A stretch of 64,000 nt of DNA from Mercurialis annua (lineage: Eukaryota > Streptophyta > Magnoliopsida > Malpighiales > Euphorbiaceae): the NCBI RefSeq assembly GCF_937616625.2, contig NC_065576.1:36792628-36856627 (forward strand). The letters are read 5' to 3'. Under the pieces are notes generated by a model, which worked only from the letters and a program-made list of their open reading frames with translations, was not told the origin of the DNA and searched no databases. The position numbers were made by a program, and so were the translations under genes. Below, piece by piece: positions 23,691 to 36,304 of this stretch (position 1 is its first letter; every line of letters starts with the position of its first letter).

Positions 23691-24286
23691 AAAGTATAAT
23701 CAAATTAAGTGAAATTTGTTTGACAAAAAATTGGTGAAATTCAATTTTCAATTGAACATGCTCAATCAACCTTACTATTTAACACATTTTCAATTGAACG
23801 TGTTCATTCGTCCAATTGTTTTTTTAAAAGCGTATATCTCAAACACCAACTTTTAAGACATCCACTTTTTAATACCACGTCAGTTGCGTTAATGAAGATA
23901 TGTTAAATTGTAATGCTATAAGTAGAGGTCAGCATCGGTCAGTTGGTTTAGTTTGGTTATAATTTTTTTTAGTTTTTTCGGTTTTCAGTTTGGAAAAATC
24001 CTAATCCAAATCGTTCTTTATTTAACCAAACACCAACGTTCTTTTAACCGAAAAGCTTTGGTCGGTTCGGTTTCCATAATTTTTATCGGTTTGGGTTTTT
24101 AAAAGCCCATAAAAAAGTTAAAATAAAACCTATAATTTTTAATAAAAAATTAAAATAACTTCTATAATTTTTAATAAAAAATTAAAGTGAAGCCCATAAA
24201 TTCAAACTACAAATACATTATAACATAATACTAAAACAAAAACCTCCATTGACAATTATAAATATTAGGGTTTGTGAGTTGTAAGA

Positions 24287-24287
<1 letters not shown>

Positions 24288-24337
<50 letters not shown>
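24288..24337. repeat. (TA)n microsatellite
   Basis: Uninterrupted TA dinucleotides directly left of the GCGACGG-rich CACTA remnant. Confidence 0.95.
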
Positions 24338-24338
<1 letters not shown>

Positions 24339-24760
24339 CGACGGAATTTTCCGTCGCTAAAGCCCTAGATTCCGTCGCAAAACACCGTTTGCGACGGAAT
24401 TGAGTCCGTCGCATAAATTTTGGTCGCAAACGGTGATAGCAACCAAACCAAATCCGTTGCAAATTTTGAGATGGATAATTCTGTCGCAAAATTTAAAATT
24501 CCATCACAAATGTGTCTCCAAACGAGACGGAATGGGAAACAAAATTGCGACGGAAAATGTCATTTTGGGACGGAATTATCCATCGCAAATCCCTTCCACT
24601 TTGAGTCACATGGTGAGGCATTAGCGACAGATACATCCGTCGCTAATTAGCGACGGACTTCATCCGTCGCAAATGCCTCACCATTGGACTCCAAATGGAA
24701 AGACTTTGCGACGGATAATTCCGTCGCAAAATGTCATTTTCCGTCGCAAAACTAACCAAT
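24338..24760. mobile_element. CACTA-like subterminal repeat region
   Basis: More than ten copies of GCGACGGA or its complement TCCGTCGC occur in both orientations, in words such as TTTGCGACGGATAATTCCGT and TTAGCGACGGACTTC. Dense short inverted motifs like these are characteristic of CACTA (En/Spm) subterminal regions. The adjacent transposon-type exon at 25021-25452 supports this. A CACTA terminus itself was not found. Confidence 0.6.
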
Positions 24761-24881
24761 TTTTCGGCAGATTTCTGCCATTTCACGCTATTTTTTCTGT
24801 TTTTCCCTGTCGTTTCAAACCTGTTAAATACAGTAATAACAATTCATTTATAAATCACAGCCAATTGAAACTGATAAATAA

Positions 24882-24885
<4 letters not shown>

Positions 24886-24949
<64 letters not shown>
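24886..24949. repeat. (TA)n microsatellite
   Basis: A second TA run, on the other side of the CACTA-like repeats. Confidence 0.95.
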
Positions 24950-24951
<2 letters not shown>

Positions 24952-25020
24952 AAGTATACATATAAACGTCAAAAAGGAAAAAAACACATTATGTTTGTAA
25001 TATGATAAGCTAACACGACG

Positions 25021-25452
25021 CTACAAAGCTGTAGTGTCGTCATCGTCTGGTGGGGTGGGTGGGGGCTGTGGCTGAAACTCTGCAGGAAGGATAAGCATCA
25101 TCCTGGCAATCTCCTCACGGATCAGCTGGGCCATGGTCGCCGCTTGTTGACGATGCTGCTCCGCAATTTGCTCCTGAGCCAGTCGTAGATCCTCCTGAAT
25201 GTCGGCCTGCACACGGCGCTCGACCTCCTCGTTTGTCTGCTACGACGACTTAGAGGAGCTGCCTCGCAGCACCCTGCTGCTAGTCCCCGCGTACCAGCTG
25301 CTCGCGGAACCAAGCCGTATACATGCTTCTTCTTGTTGATGCCCTCGATGTCCAGAAACACCTGGGTCTCGACCACTGCCGCTGGACTCGAGGAGCTACC
25401 ATCTCCGGTCAGAGACTGTGTCGCAGCAGCAAGTCTCTCAGTGATGGCGTCC
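25021..25452 (-). pseudogene. CACTA (En/Spm) transposon protein fragment, frameshifted
   Basis: A minus-strand exon starts after a good acceptor (TTTTGTAG|GACGCCATC). It reads through a segment with VETQVFLDIEGINKKKHVYGL, whose VYGL word is typical of the C-terminal part of plant CACTA ORFs (Transposase_24-like). It then shifts frame into a coiled-coil-like, Gln-rich tail (EDLRLAQEQIAEQHRQQAA) ending PPPTPPDDDD and a stop at 25021. The sequence is much more GC-rich than its surroundings. The frameshift near 25250 and the missing upstream exons make it a relic. Confidence 0.6.
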
Positions 25453-26154
25453 TACAAAATAATAAAAAACATATCAGTTTAGTTTTAAAACAACTAAAAA
25501 TGCACAACATATTAAAAAGTAAACCTAATTTCTAACGCAATTTCGACATCATTTCCTCTATAGTATGAGCATTGGATAAGAAAGAATCAATTTCCAAGAC
25601 ACAAAACCAATCAAATCACACATCCTACTTTTTGAGTCTTGACTACACAATCAACTCTAACCACTACTTCCTTCCTCACTCTTCCACCGTCCAATTCCCT
25701 TCACACCTACTTTCAACCTTTCTAACATTCACATCTTCTGCTTTTGCATTTTGGCCACAAAAATCAGCGATTTCAAATATATTTTCCGTACATTTTAAAA
25801 ATTTCATATTATTTAAAAATTAGGACGAAACTCACTTCGCTTCAAGCAGAGCTATTTTTTCATCAAACAATAACAAATAATTAATTATTAAATTAAAAAA
25901 AATCTATTTTAATATGATAACTAAGCATCAATTATTATTGGAGCTGCATAATTAAAGACACAAATATTAACTATAACAACAATAATAATACTAATAATAA
26001 TAATCTTATTTTTTATTGAACTTCATTTTTTTGTAAAAATGGTGACGATTTTACAAAAATAAACTGCAATAAAACAAATAAAAAGAAGTTGGAATTTACT
26101 TTAGAAAATAATATTTTATGTTGTAATATATGTGTTTATTTTTTGGGTTAATTT
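25453..26154. other. AT-rich stretch, no gene recognised
   Basis: It contains open frames of under 85 codons without recognisable domains, and poly-A/AT tracts. It may be the decayed interior of the CACTA element. Confidence 0.35.
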
Positions 26155-26895
26155 CATAAAAAATCACGACCTTTAAAAAAAAATTTATTTTAATCACGAT
26201 CTTTAAAAACTGTCATATAAAAGCATGACCTCTCATTTTTTTTTCAAAGGCCTAATTACTTAAAAAAAACCCCACCTTATAACCTTTTTTCGTTTATACC
26301 CTGACTTAAAAAAAAGTTCATTCGTACTCTTTTTTTAATTTTTCATTTTCGTCTCTACCTTAAAGAGCTAATTTGATCTCTTTTTATTTGAAAAAAATAT
26401 TCAAAATGATCTTTTATAGTTAGTTTATATTATAATTAAACATTAATATTATTAATCATTTATAATGTTTTCATCCTTTAATTAATTTAATTGTCAAAAA
26501 TTTAAATTTTAGGGTAGAGATGAAAACAAAAAATCAAAAAAAGGGTACAAATGAACTTTTTTCTAGGTGAGAGTATAAACGAAAAAATATTATAAGGTGG
26601 GTTTTTTAAGTAATTAAGCCTTTTTTAAATCTATTATTTCAATGTATTTTTTTATTAAGTTGTTCATTAACCATTAATTAAAGACCCGAATTATAAATCG
26701 ATCTCAAATATTATTTTCTTTCGGTTAGAGTATATAGGATTAGTAATTTTTCGTCAGCAAAAATATACCAAGTTTTATTTTGGTGATAGATTTGAAATAA
26801 AATAAAAGATCGTGCCTTTAAATGCTAACTTTTAAAAATTGTGATTAAAATGAAATTTCGTATAAAACTCGTGATTTTTTATGGAATTAATTCTT
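26155..26895. mobile_element. outer MITE interrupted by a second MITE
   Basis: The left arm (TTAATTTCATAAAAAATCAC, TTTATTTTAATCACGATC, AAAAGCATGACC) is mirrored on the right (AAGATCGTGCCTTTAAATGC, GTGATTAAAATGAAATTT, ACTCGTGATTTTTTATGGAA). Between the arms lies the complete element 26250-26620. Confidence 0.6.
26250..26620. mobile_element. Mutator-like MITE nested in another MITE
   Basis: The ends GGCCTAATTACTTAAAAAAA and the complement ending TTTTTTAAGTAATTAAGCC have inverted arms of about 120 bp. The flanking nonamers TTTTTCAAA and TTTTTTAAA match at 8 of 9. The terminal sequence resembles the Pack-MULE at 6910 (GGC-TAAT...CCCACCTT). Confidence 0.75.
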
Positions 26896-27149
26896 TTTTC
26901 TTTTCCATCAGGACAATCTGATTTGTATTTATTATAACAAAAGAAGAGGGATATAAAAAAATACAAAAATTAATCAATATGTGGGACCAACTTCAGCTTT
27001 CCAGCAAGTGCAACATTTTAGCATTGAGTAGAAAAGATATATGATGGCATATATGAAAAATGAAAATATATTGTCATGTGACATTGAAATGTTACTACAT
27101 TTTCCATTATGAACAAAGGGTTAATGCGCCCTCTAAACTTATGACACGG

Positions 27150-29550
27150 TGTGAGCGGAGCAGGGTTCAGGGGGCGCTCGCCCAAGATTTATGGCTGACT
27201 TCTTGATCTGGAAATGGTTTGAAAATGAAGTTGCCACCTAGTTCAACTAGAAAATGCCTTTTAACCGACTAGATAGCCTTACTCGCCTCTGATAAGACTA
27301 TCGTGCATCAGACCAAGGACTAGGGTTCGTAAACCTCCCCGAGACTCTTGTGTGTGGCTTATCTGTTACCAGTTTTATTTACTGGACATATTCGTATTAT
27401 ATCTCATCTCAACAGTATATGCAGTTCACAAGATATGAATGTTGTAAATAAACATGTATGAAAGCAGTAAACATATTTGATGCGCATATGACTCGATCTG
27501 GACTGACATTTGAGGCAAGTAGAAGGTACTCGTAAACATACATCTAACCTTAGAGGATTCTAGCAAATAGTCACAAGTCTGGCTGGATTGATTACATGCA
27601 CAAAGCCTAAAACTGGATATATAAGTGTGGTTGATTGATTTTATTAGGCGAGTCTTGAAAAACTTATACAACCATTACTACGTTTTCGTATAAGTCCTAC
27701 GATGTCTAAGTGATGGACTGGAATTGCATTAATGGGCTAATTTTAGATGATTAGTCCATTAACCGGTTATTATTTGATTTGGAATGCTTTTGGAAAGCAG
27801 TAAACAGTGCTAGCATGCTCCGGGGCAGTTGGATATACATACAAGGTTAGAGATACTTTTAAACCTCGTTGACTTTGAATGCCTGGCACTCGCGCGGGTT
27901 TTGACTATCGGTCTGGTCAGAATGGGCTCTCGATCAGATCACGGCAGTTGTGCGTCTCGTCGATCCGGTTCTACTTGTTCAATCTGGAGTCGATTCCGAG
28001 TTCGGGTTGGCCTGGAATCGGCTCTGGAAGTTGTTGGTTTGCTGGTCCTCGGGCTCGTGGGCCCGGTTTATACACTATGTTTCATATCTGAACTTCTGAG
28101 TCCGTTTTACATTGAGCTTGGCCCGTTATATTACAGAATATGAAACTACACTAAATTACCTACGTTTAGGTTCAAACTGGGCCTGATTTGGAGTTCAGAT
28201 GAGCCCGGAAACACGTTTTGAAGTGGGAGCGAACCTGGGGAGCTGAGGAGCCATAAACACGACGCTAGTTTAATCTGGCGGCGCCGGCAGTTCATTGTGG
28301 CGGCACAGCCACTTTTTTCTGGCAGCGCTGTCGGTTTCAGTGGCAGCGGCGGCAGGTTCCGGGGTCATTTTGTTTTGCTTCGTTCTCACTCGTTTCAACT
28401 CCGTTTCTCATGCAAAAGTAGTCAAAACCGTATAAAATCGAACAAGAAATCCAAATATGGCATAATCAAAGTGTTTAAAGCTCATTTAGACAAAAAAATA
28501 TTCTGGGCAGCAAGTACGAAAATTGAGTTTTGATAACAAATAGAGCTAAAATCTCATAGAAACATGCATTCTAAGAGCTCTAAATTGACTTGATTTATAT
28601 ATTTGAGCTTAATCATGATTAATTACAGCAGTTTAACATGTCTATCATCAAAATGTATGGCGATTTATTGATAACATCGAATTGATCGTCATGGCAATTT
28701 TAATGGAAAATAAGCAATTATAGGCTAAACACACATCCTAAGCACACTATCACAGCAATTATGGCAATTATAGATGTATCCATAGGCAAAATCAAAAGAA
28801 CAATATTGAGGGTCCTCAGAATTACCGGTTTGAGTCCTTGGCTCGTTTGCTGGCGAAGTGGATGCGGAATCCAGCTTCGAATCCGTGCGGATGTTGCGTT
28901 CTTGGAGAATCAACACGTGTTCGGTGTTTTCAAGACTGGATTTTAGTGTGTGTGTGTGTGTGGCCGAGTTTTCTGGTCAATTTCTAGGATTTGTATGCCA
29001 CCTTTAGCCAGGCTGGCTTAAGACTGTATTTACAGTTGTTGGGGATAACTTAGAGTTTCCTATAATGTTCTAAAACATTCTAGAATATACTAGAGTGAAA
29101 AGTGTGTGAAGTGATAAGTTATTAAGTGTTGAGATTAGCTTTAAACTCTATCTTTTTAATTAAATTCGGATTTAAAATTGTTGGCTAAGTAAAAGATTGC
29201 GAAAAGTGCGTTTTGGTGCCCGAAAGTGTTAAAAAAGGTTCCTCGGGCCCTGTAGGTTTAGTTAAGGTCAATTTCAGTCCGTCAAACTTGCAAATTGGCC
29301 CATAAACTTCTAAGATATGGCAATTAGTCCATTTTCTAGACTTAGATTACAATTTCTTTGGATTTTTATAGGCTATTTACGCGTAATTACGTTTTAACCC
29401 TCCAAGTTTGTAACTGTGCACAGATTACGCTTGCTTAGATTCCAGCAAGCAAATCGAAAACTCGTCACCCGGACGGGTTTCTCTGGAAATCATCATGAGA
29501 CGCTTCAGTTCCTTATCACTTTTCACCTGTCCAAAAAATAGGTGTTTACA
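27150..29550 (-). repeat. 3' LTR of the Ogre/Tat-like element
   Basis: It begins TGTGAGCGGAGCAGG and ends AATAGGTGTTTACA in plus reading. It matches 40833-41485, 44005-45247 and 57445-57960 closely throughout, including CTTACTCGCCTC-type text and the GGCGGCGCC-rich stretch near 28280. It is uninterrupted. Confidence 0.88.
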
Positions 29551-29565
29551 GTTTGCCCCCTCTTT
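29551..29565 (-). promoter_or_regulatory. polypurine tract of the Ogre/Tat-like element
   Basis: On the minus strand AAAGAGGGGGCAAAC lies directly before the 3' LTR start, the position expected for the plus-strand primer. Confidence 0.65.
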
Positions 29566-29980
29566 AACGAGAATTAACGAAGTAGGTCAATTTTTGTTAA
29601 AGAAGAGACTTGCTGTTAGACGAGCGACAAGGATACTGCCCACCATCGGAGGCCCTCGCTCGCCTGGTGGTATGGTAATGCCCTAGCCTGAGCATTACCT
29701 GCTGTGGTGTATGACTCTGGCCTCATGTACCTCCGGTTTTGGCCTACGCCGCATCTAGCTGGGAGTAGTTTTCTCAGCTGCCGTTGAGCCCGGGCTGCCT
29801 GAGTGCGTGCCCCATGGAATGGAGCTATAAACTCTCGGCTGTCCCGAGAGTGGCCTGATGGCTCGAACCCTGGTAATTATCCTGTCCGAGACTTTCTTAT
29901 AGACAGACAGGATCCCTAGGCCGTCCCAAAGGCCACCTATATTGCATAGGTGTCTGGATTCCATTAATTATCTCACGCTT

Positions 29981-30345
29981 AATGGATGTTGTTGTCTTTC
30001 TACCAGGCTTCCGTGTCTTTCTACCGTATGCTGATGTTTTCCATCAGGCTTTGGCGTCTTTCTGCCACTTATAGTGTCTTTATACCATGTTTTGGTGTTT
30101 CTTTACCTACCAGGCGTCGACGCCTTTCCAGCCATCTTCGGTGTCTTCCTACTGTTCTTCGGCGTCTTTATGCCATATCTTGGTATCTCTCTACCATCCT
30201 TTGGTGTTTTTCTACAAAGCTTTAGCGTCTTTATGCCATATTTCGGTGTGTCTCTGCCGTTCTTTGGTGTTTTCGTACCATGCTTTAGTTTTGGTGTCTT
30301 GATGCCATATCTCGGTGTTTTCTACCATATGTGGAGTCTGGCTAT
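29981..30345. repeat. degenerate tandem array A, unit about 25-30 bp
   Basis: Repeated words such as TTTGGTGTCTTTCTACCAT, TTCGGCGTCTTTATGCCATA and CTTGGTATCTCTCTACCAT recur about a dozen times with many substitutions. This is part of the interior of the Ogre/Tat-like element. Confidence 0.8.
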
Positions 30346-30394
30346 GTCTTGAAAATCTCGTCTTTAGGGTAGCTTTCTAGTCCTCTAGGGTTAT

Positions 30395-30770
30395 TATGAT
30401 TTCTACCTAGGGTAATTCCGGTCCTCTGTCTGGGGTTTCTGTATTATTGACTTCTGTCTATTCATCCTCTAGGGTTATTATCTTTCTATCTTCTGTCTGT
30501 TCATCCTCCGGGGTTTTTTTTGATCCTCTGCTACTTGTTTTGAAGGCTCTGAGACTTATCTTGAAGGCTCTAGGGCTTGTTCTGAAAGCTTTGGGACTTG
30601 TGTTGAAGGCTCTGGGGCTTGTTCTGATCCTCTAGGGCTTGTCTCGAAGGCTCTGGGGCTTGTTCTAATCCTCCGGGGCTTGTTCTTATCCACTATGGCT
30701 TGTTCTGATTCTCTGGATTCGTTCTGAAGGCTCTAAGACTTTGTCCGAATTTTCTGTGGAGCCTTTTGGT
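30395..30770. repeat. degenerate tandem array B
   Basis: Repeated GGCTCTGGGGCTTGTTCT, GATCCTCTAGGGCTTGT and GAAGGCTCTGAGACTTGTC units of about 24-27 bp occur in the Ogre/Tat-like element. Confidence 0.75.
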
Positions 30771-31649
30771 CCTGGGTTTATTAGAAGAAAAATGGCCCTA
30801 AGTAGCCTGTCCATGGAAGGCTTGCGCTTATAAATGCCTCAGGGGAAAGTGGATACATCCTTATTCACTTTAATCTGTCCTTTCTCAGATTTGGGTGATT
30901 CGATCTGGCACTCTTTCAAGATTTCGGCCTTTTATCTGAGATAGGTTTTCTGCTCTTGAGATTCTAGGATGTGTTTCGTATTCTGACTCGGAGTCTAGGA
31001 GTTTCTTGTAGAGAGTAGTTGAATGATCTGGCTTGGATTGATGTACACAACATACTACAAACTGGTTAGTTTTTAAACTGTATTTGACTTGTATACTTAC
31101 TTGGAGTATTTTGCGGATCCCTTCGTCGTGGAACATCCTTTCAGGGAAACTTGGCTCCGCTGGCTGCACGACACTACTCAGAGATTGGGCATGCGGTATC
31201 TGATGCATGGCACGAATTGTTGGTCCTGACTTCTGGCTGAGCGCGTCTTTCGCTGGTAGATCCGGCCTAGTTCTCTCATGATTCCCGTGGGACCACTATT
31301 ATCTATAATGTGAGGGAGGGACGTCGTGCCCTCTGCTCTTTGTGCGAACCACGGAGGTTATACGGTGGCTGAGTTTGTATCTGCTCCCTGGCAAAGCTAC
31401 TTGGACGACCCGGTGTTACCCCGTCTTTTAGGTGAGCTGCCTCCAATTGGCGTGACAGGGCTTCAGGTTCCGGAAGATGCCAATATGCTCCTTGGTAGCT
31501 AGGATGGCGACCCTGATTCGTTGTCGCAAGGGTAGAACTCCGACAAGTTGATTGTACGTTCTTGTATTGTAGATGTCGTATTGCTTTGACAGTGTATTTT
31601 GAATACATGTTTGCGTTCCTATCTTGTGGGAAACTTCTATTTCTTGACT

Positions 31650-31975
31650 TCTGGCTAGTAGAGACCTGATGCCCCTAACTATTGGCTGGTGGCGACCTGA
31701 TGCCCCCGGTTCTTTGCCTGGTGGAGACCTGATGCCCCCGGTTTTCTGGCTGGTGGATACATGATGCCCCCGGTTCTTTTGATGTTAGAGACCTGATGCC
31801 CCCTGTTCTTCTACTGTTGGAGACTTGATACCCCCGATTCTCAGGTTGGTGGAGACCTGATGCCCCCATGTTTTCTAGTTGGTGGAGACCCGATGCCCCT
31901 GTCTTTTGGCTGGTGGAGACATGATGCCCTTGGTCCTCTGGTTGGTGGAGACTTGATGCCCCCTATCTTCTGCTT
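31650..31975. repeat. tandem array C, unit about 33-36 bp
   Basis: There are about nine copies built on TGGTGGAGACCTGATGCCCC followed by a variable CGGTTCTT or TGTTTTCT tail. Minus-strand open frames through it read Pro/Gly/His-rich peptides and are artefacts of the repeat. Confidence 0.85.
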
Positions 31976-32794
31976 TTGAAGCTGATGTCTTATGCTTGTT
32001 CTGGTATTGGAGTAGGGTTGGCGCCTTGTCCTTATTATGGAGTGATATGGATGTTCGGAGCCTGGCATTTCTTGGGAGTATTTCCTTGCACAGTGGTCCG
32101 TTGTCTGGTTTGTAGGTTGTCTGCTCTTGGTTTTTTCGAGTGGCGTAGGCTTGGCGCCTGCTGTTTCTGGTGGTGGCTTTTGAAAATAGAGGGTTGGCGC
32201 ATGCTGGTTCTTGAATGGGATGGAGGTTGTGACCCGTTGTTCCTGGAGAGGTCAACTATGTACCGTATCTGCATAGATAAACATGCCATAATGCAATATG
32301 ATCTATTCTATATGTATGCATGTATGCAATATTTTGCTCTGACTGCTCTCTTGTTTCTTGTAGTACTGCATAGATGATCTGGGCCGTAGGTTGCAGTGGG
32401 CGGAGCTGGCTCTTGCTGACAGTAGATATGATATCCCCTTGGGTTTCCTAGCGGTAGCTGATGTGACTTCCATGTCGGCGATCGTGGATTTGGAGCCCGT
32501 GGTGGTCGCAGAGACCCTGCTTCTTCTTCTAATGGTGTGTAGGCTGGGCACGACGACGATGCTGACGATGAGTTCTTCGGTGGCGATGATGGAGATTATG
32601 AGACCCTGGTGTAGGATTGGGATTCTGACAAGTAGAATTTTATCCTTTGGTGCCTTCTTGTATGTCAGTACATCATTTCCTATGCGTGGATACTGTGCTT
32701 GCTGAACTTCATCGTTACTTTGCGTTCTCGATGTCTTGTTTAAATTTCTAGTTTCCAAAAAGTGATCTGATTCTTCGTCTTCTGTTGTGTTTAG

Positions 32795-33335
32795 GAGCCT
32801 GCAGTCCCGTGATGATCGAATTGTGGGAAGCCTCGGTCCCGAGATGTTGCCGTGATTGGGAACCCGTTGTCCCGCGATGATTGAATTGTGAGAATCCTTA
32901 ACCCCGAGATGTTTCCATGACTGGGAACCCGCAGTCTTGTGACGATTGTTAGAAGCCTTAATCTCAAGATGTTTTTATAATTGGGAGCCCGTAGTCCCTG
33001 AGTATATGAATAGTGGGAACCCGTAGTCCCGTTATGTTTGGATGGTGGGAAGCTGTAGTCCTACACTGTTTGATTGAGCAAATCTTCTGCCCTTCCTATT
33101 GTCTTGCTGGTGGGAAGTTGTAGTCCCATGATCCTTTGGTTTGTGGGAAGCCGTAGTCCCAGAGTTCTTGAACTGTGGGAACCCGTTGTCTCTGAGTACT
33201 TGAATAATGGGAATCTGTAGTTCCGAGATTTTTAACTAATGGAAAGCCATAGTATTGTGATGTTGTCGTAATTGGTAGCTCGTAGTCCTATAATTGTTTG
33301 AGTCGTGGGAGGCCTTAGTCTTATCACATATGCCC
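32795..33335. repeat. tandem array D, unit about 30-35 bp
   Basis: Units contain GGGAACCCGTAGTCCC or GGGAAGCCGTAGTCCC followed by GATGTTTGAATTGT-like spacers. There are about 15 diverged copies. Confidence 0.85.
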
Positions 33336-33359
33336 CTTGCTGTGTAGTAGCAGAGGTTT

Positions 33360-34225
33360 GTTAACTTTCATAGGGAGGGGTCTGATACCCCCTGCTATCT
33401 GAATTTCTGTCTCAGGATGGTAGAGGCGCTCCGCCTGTGTTTAGATACTCCCGTCTTGATTCTAGGGAAGAGGCCCAACGTCTTGGGTGCTTTTGGAGGT
33501 AAGAGGTCGGCAGCCCGTCTTGTCTCTTGGAGGAAGGCCCAACGCCTTTTTTTTGCATGCTTATGGGGTAAGGGGGCTGAAAGCCTGTCTTGATTTCTCC
33601 TGGGGTAGGAGGCCCGACGCTTTTCTTGAGTTCTTTGATGCCCCGTGCTATTCGAATGTTCTCTATAGGACGGTAGAGGCATAATGATTTTAGATGAGTA
33701 GAAGGCCTGACACATATGACGAGGGTTTTGATGCTCCAAGCTATCCGAATTTCCACTTGGGATAGTAATGGTATGGCGCATATTCCGAGTTGTAAAGGCT
33801 TGTAACCCGTGGTTCTTGAGAATATTTTTGGAGTAATGGGGTTAATCCTCCTACTATCTGGGATGAGGGATTTGATGCCCCCTGTCATCTGAGATTTCGT
33901 CTCAAGATGACAATGGCATGGCTATTATGACTCTGCAAGAGGCTTATTAAGAGGACTCTGAAGTTTGCTGTCATTCAGATTTCCTTCTCCGGGTAGTAGA
34001 GGCATATTGCATGTGGTTTTTGAGGCGTACCTTGCTTGTGGAGTTTCTAAGCATATGTTGATTTTGTAAGAGGTCGGAGGCTTGTGCTTGATTCTGTAAG
34101 AGGTCGAAAGCCTGTTGTGGGGATTCCGATGGTCCGTTACTATCTAGATTTATGTCTCTAGATTATGGCGGCATGGTCCCTGTTCTGTTGTACTTGTAGA
34201 GTGGTGGTGAACTTAAGTCTCCAAA
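33360..34225. repeat. long-unit degenerate repeat E
   Basis: Words such as GGATGGTAGAGGC, GGTAAGAGGTCGG, AGGCCCAACGC and CTATCTGAATTTC recur with long irregular spacing. The period could not be fixed by eye. Confidence 0.55.
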
Positions 34226-34234
34226 ATTTTGATA

Positions 34235-34765
34235 AAAATGAGTTTTTCCGCCCTCTGCTGTTATCTGTCTAAGGAAGTCTTCTGCCCGCTACTGTCTAGT
34301 AGAGGAAGTTTTCTGCCCCCTATTGTCTGGCCAAGGAAGTCTTCTGCCCCCTGCTGTCTGACTGAGGAAGTTTTCTGCCCCCAACTGTCTGGCTGAGGAA
34401 GTTTTCTGCCCCATGCTTTCCGGCTGAGGAATATTTCTGCCCCCTGCTTTCTGGGTGAGGAATTTTTCTGCCACCTACTGTCTGGCAGAGGAAGTCTTTT
34501 GCCCCCTACTATCTGACCGAGGAATATTTCTGCCCCCTGCTGTCTGGGTGAGGAAGTTTTCTGCCGCCTACTGTCTGGCTGAAAAAGTCTTTTGCCCCCT
34601 GCTGTCTGGCCCAGGAATATTTTTGCCCCCTGCTGTCTAGGTGAGGAAGTATTTCGCCCCTTACTGTATGGCTAAGGAAGTCTTCGGCCCCTTGATTGTC
34701 CTACTGAAGGAGTCTTCTGCACCCTGTTGTCTGTTAATGAAGGAGTTTGATGCCCCCTACTATTT
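34235..34765. repeat. tandem array F, unit about 31 bp
   Basis: About 16 copies of CTGTCTGGCTGAGGAAG followed by TTTTCTGCCCCCTG-like text. It is the most regular array of the element. Open frames across it on either strand are repeat artefacts. Confidence 0.9.
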
Positions 34766-34839
34766 AGGTTCTTTTAAAGTGGAGGCTTGTTGCCCATCAA
34801 GTTTCTAGTACTCTCTGATTATGGAGATTTATGAGCTTT

Positions 34840-34975
34840 TTTGGGTGTCCAAATTTGCAAAACTGGCCCCATTTTTTATTTTTCTATGCTTGTCCATTCT
34901 GGACTTGGTATTCTAGGCCTTGACGGGCGTCCAAATTTGCAAAAATTGGCTCCATTTTTCATTTTTCCCGAGCTT
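34840..34975. repeat. direct repeat of about 80 bp
   Basis: GGTGTCCAAATTTGCAAAAC and CCCCATTTTTTATTTTTC at 34844 recur as GGCGTCCAAATTTGCAAAAA and TCCATTTTTCATTTTTCCC at 34924. Confidence 0.75.
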
Positions 34976-34979
34976 ATTT

Positions 34980-36300
34980 ATTGTAGACTCATTATTGCCC
35001 CCTCATTGAAGCATTCAGTTTTCTGGTGGGGACTGGATGGTTCAATGAAGAGTCTTGCTCTTACTTTACTCAATCTGGCTCTTGTAGTCCGACCTTGGAC
35101 AGATTGATATGTAATTTCCATGATAGTTTATGCGCATTCAACTATTAACAGTGCTTCTGGAAAAACATATTGAAAAACCATATTGTTCGAGTGGTTTACA
35201 ATTTCCGATGTTCCGCTCGGCTGTTCCGGATAGTTGAAGCCTTTTCAGCTTTTGAACTCTACGATGCTCAATTTGGTTGTTCTGGATGACTGAAAACCAT
35301 ATTGTTCAGTTTTGATTGTGTGGCTTAGCCCTGTAGGATTTGTTTGGTTTTCGTTTTGACAGTATATGCGCATTTCAACGATTACATGGCGCTACTGGGA
35401 AGTGTATCTGATTATTATTATCATTTCATTAATTTCCCTTGTCTGAAAGATTGTGCTTTTAGAATTTACGGTCGTTTGTCTGTCCTTTCTATGTATATGC
35501 GCTGGTCATTAATCATGGCATGCATGCTTGATAAGAGATCTATATTGCTAACTCATTGAACAACCGGTACAATTGTGATACTTTCTGTTTCAAAAGGTCG
35601 TACCCCTGTCGTCAATTAGTCCTTTTCGGATTTTTGTAATTGACTATTTTTTATGAGCGTTTTACACGGCTCACCGACGTCTAAAGAAGGTCTTGTATGA
35701 ACTCCTTCTTCCACTCTTTAGATCGTCCCGTTCCCGTAAATAAGTGGGCTACTGCTTGGTGGTGGACTTCTTTGTTGGTGGCGATTCCTATCCGGGCTAG
35801 ACGTCTGTTCTAACGCGTGCCTCTACTGCTGGATGCCTTTAAGTCGCGTAAACCTTCCGGTTTGTGGCCAAATCTTTTTATGCTAAGAGACCTGTGAGAG
35901 ATCTCTTGTGGGTACTACCCCGCAAGCCGCTATCCCTTTAAGATAGCTATCCGGTTTTTCTCATGATTCAGGAGTAAAGTCTCTTGGGACAAAATTATCT
36001 CTAGAAGTTATTCATTTCTTTGTACCGCTAATTGAATGAGCTAACGACATAGCTCAATCGCATCAATGCATGCATGTATGGTTATTGAAAATAATGTGTC
36101 CATCAGGCAAGACATCGCATAAATGAGCAAAATATATTTCATCATTGACTCTAAATTTTTAATGAATTATAAATAAAACATAATGTTCGTAATTGTTCAA
36201 GTACTGGAAAATTGAAATAAAAATTGAAAACGGTAAAGATAGTCAAGGAGAATAGATCTCCAAGAAGGCCCCAAACACGGGTGGTGCCGTTGCTTCTTGT
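34980..36300. other. non-coding interior of the Ogre/Tat-like element
   Basis: This lies between the tandem arrays and the gag remnant, where pol would be expected on the minus strand. I see only short open frames and no reverse transcriptase or integrase motif, so pol has been deleted or was never present. Confidence 0.55.
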
Positions 36301-36304
36301 CTAT

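Noticed and set aside
31303..34474. Several open frames of 60-158 codons on both strands
   Set aside because: They run through tandem arrays and consist of repeated peptide words produced by the repeat units.
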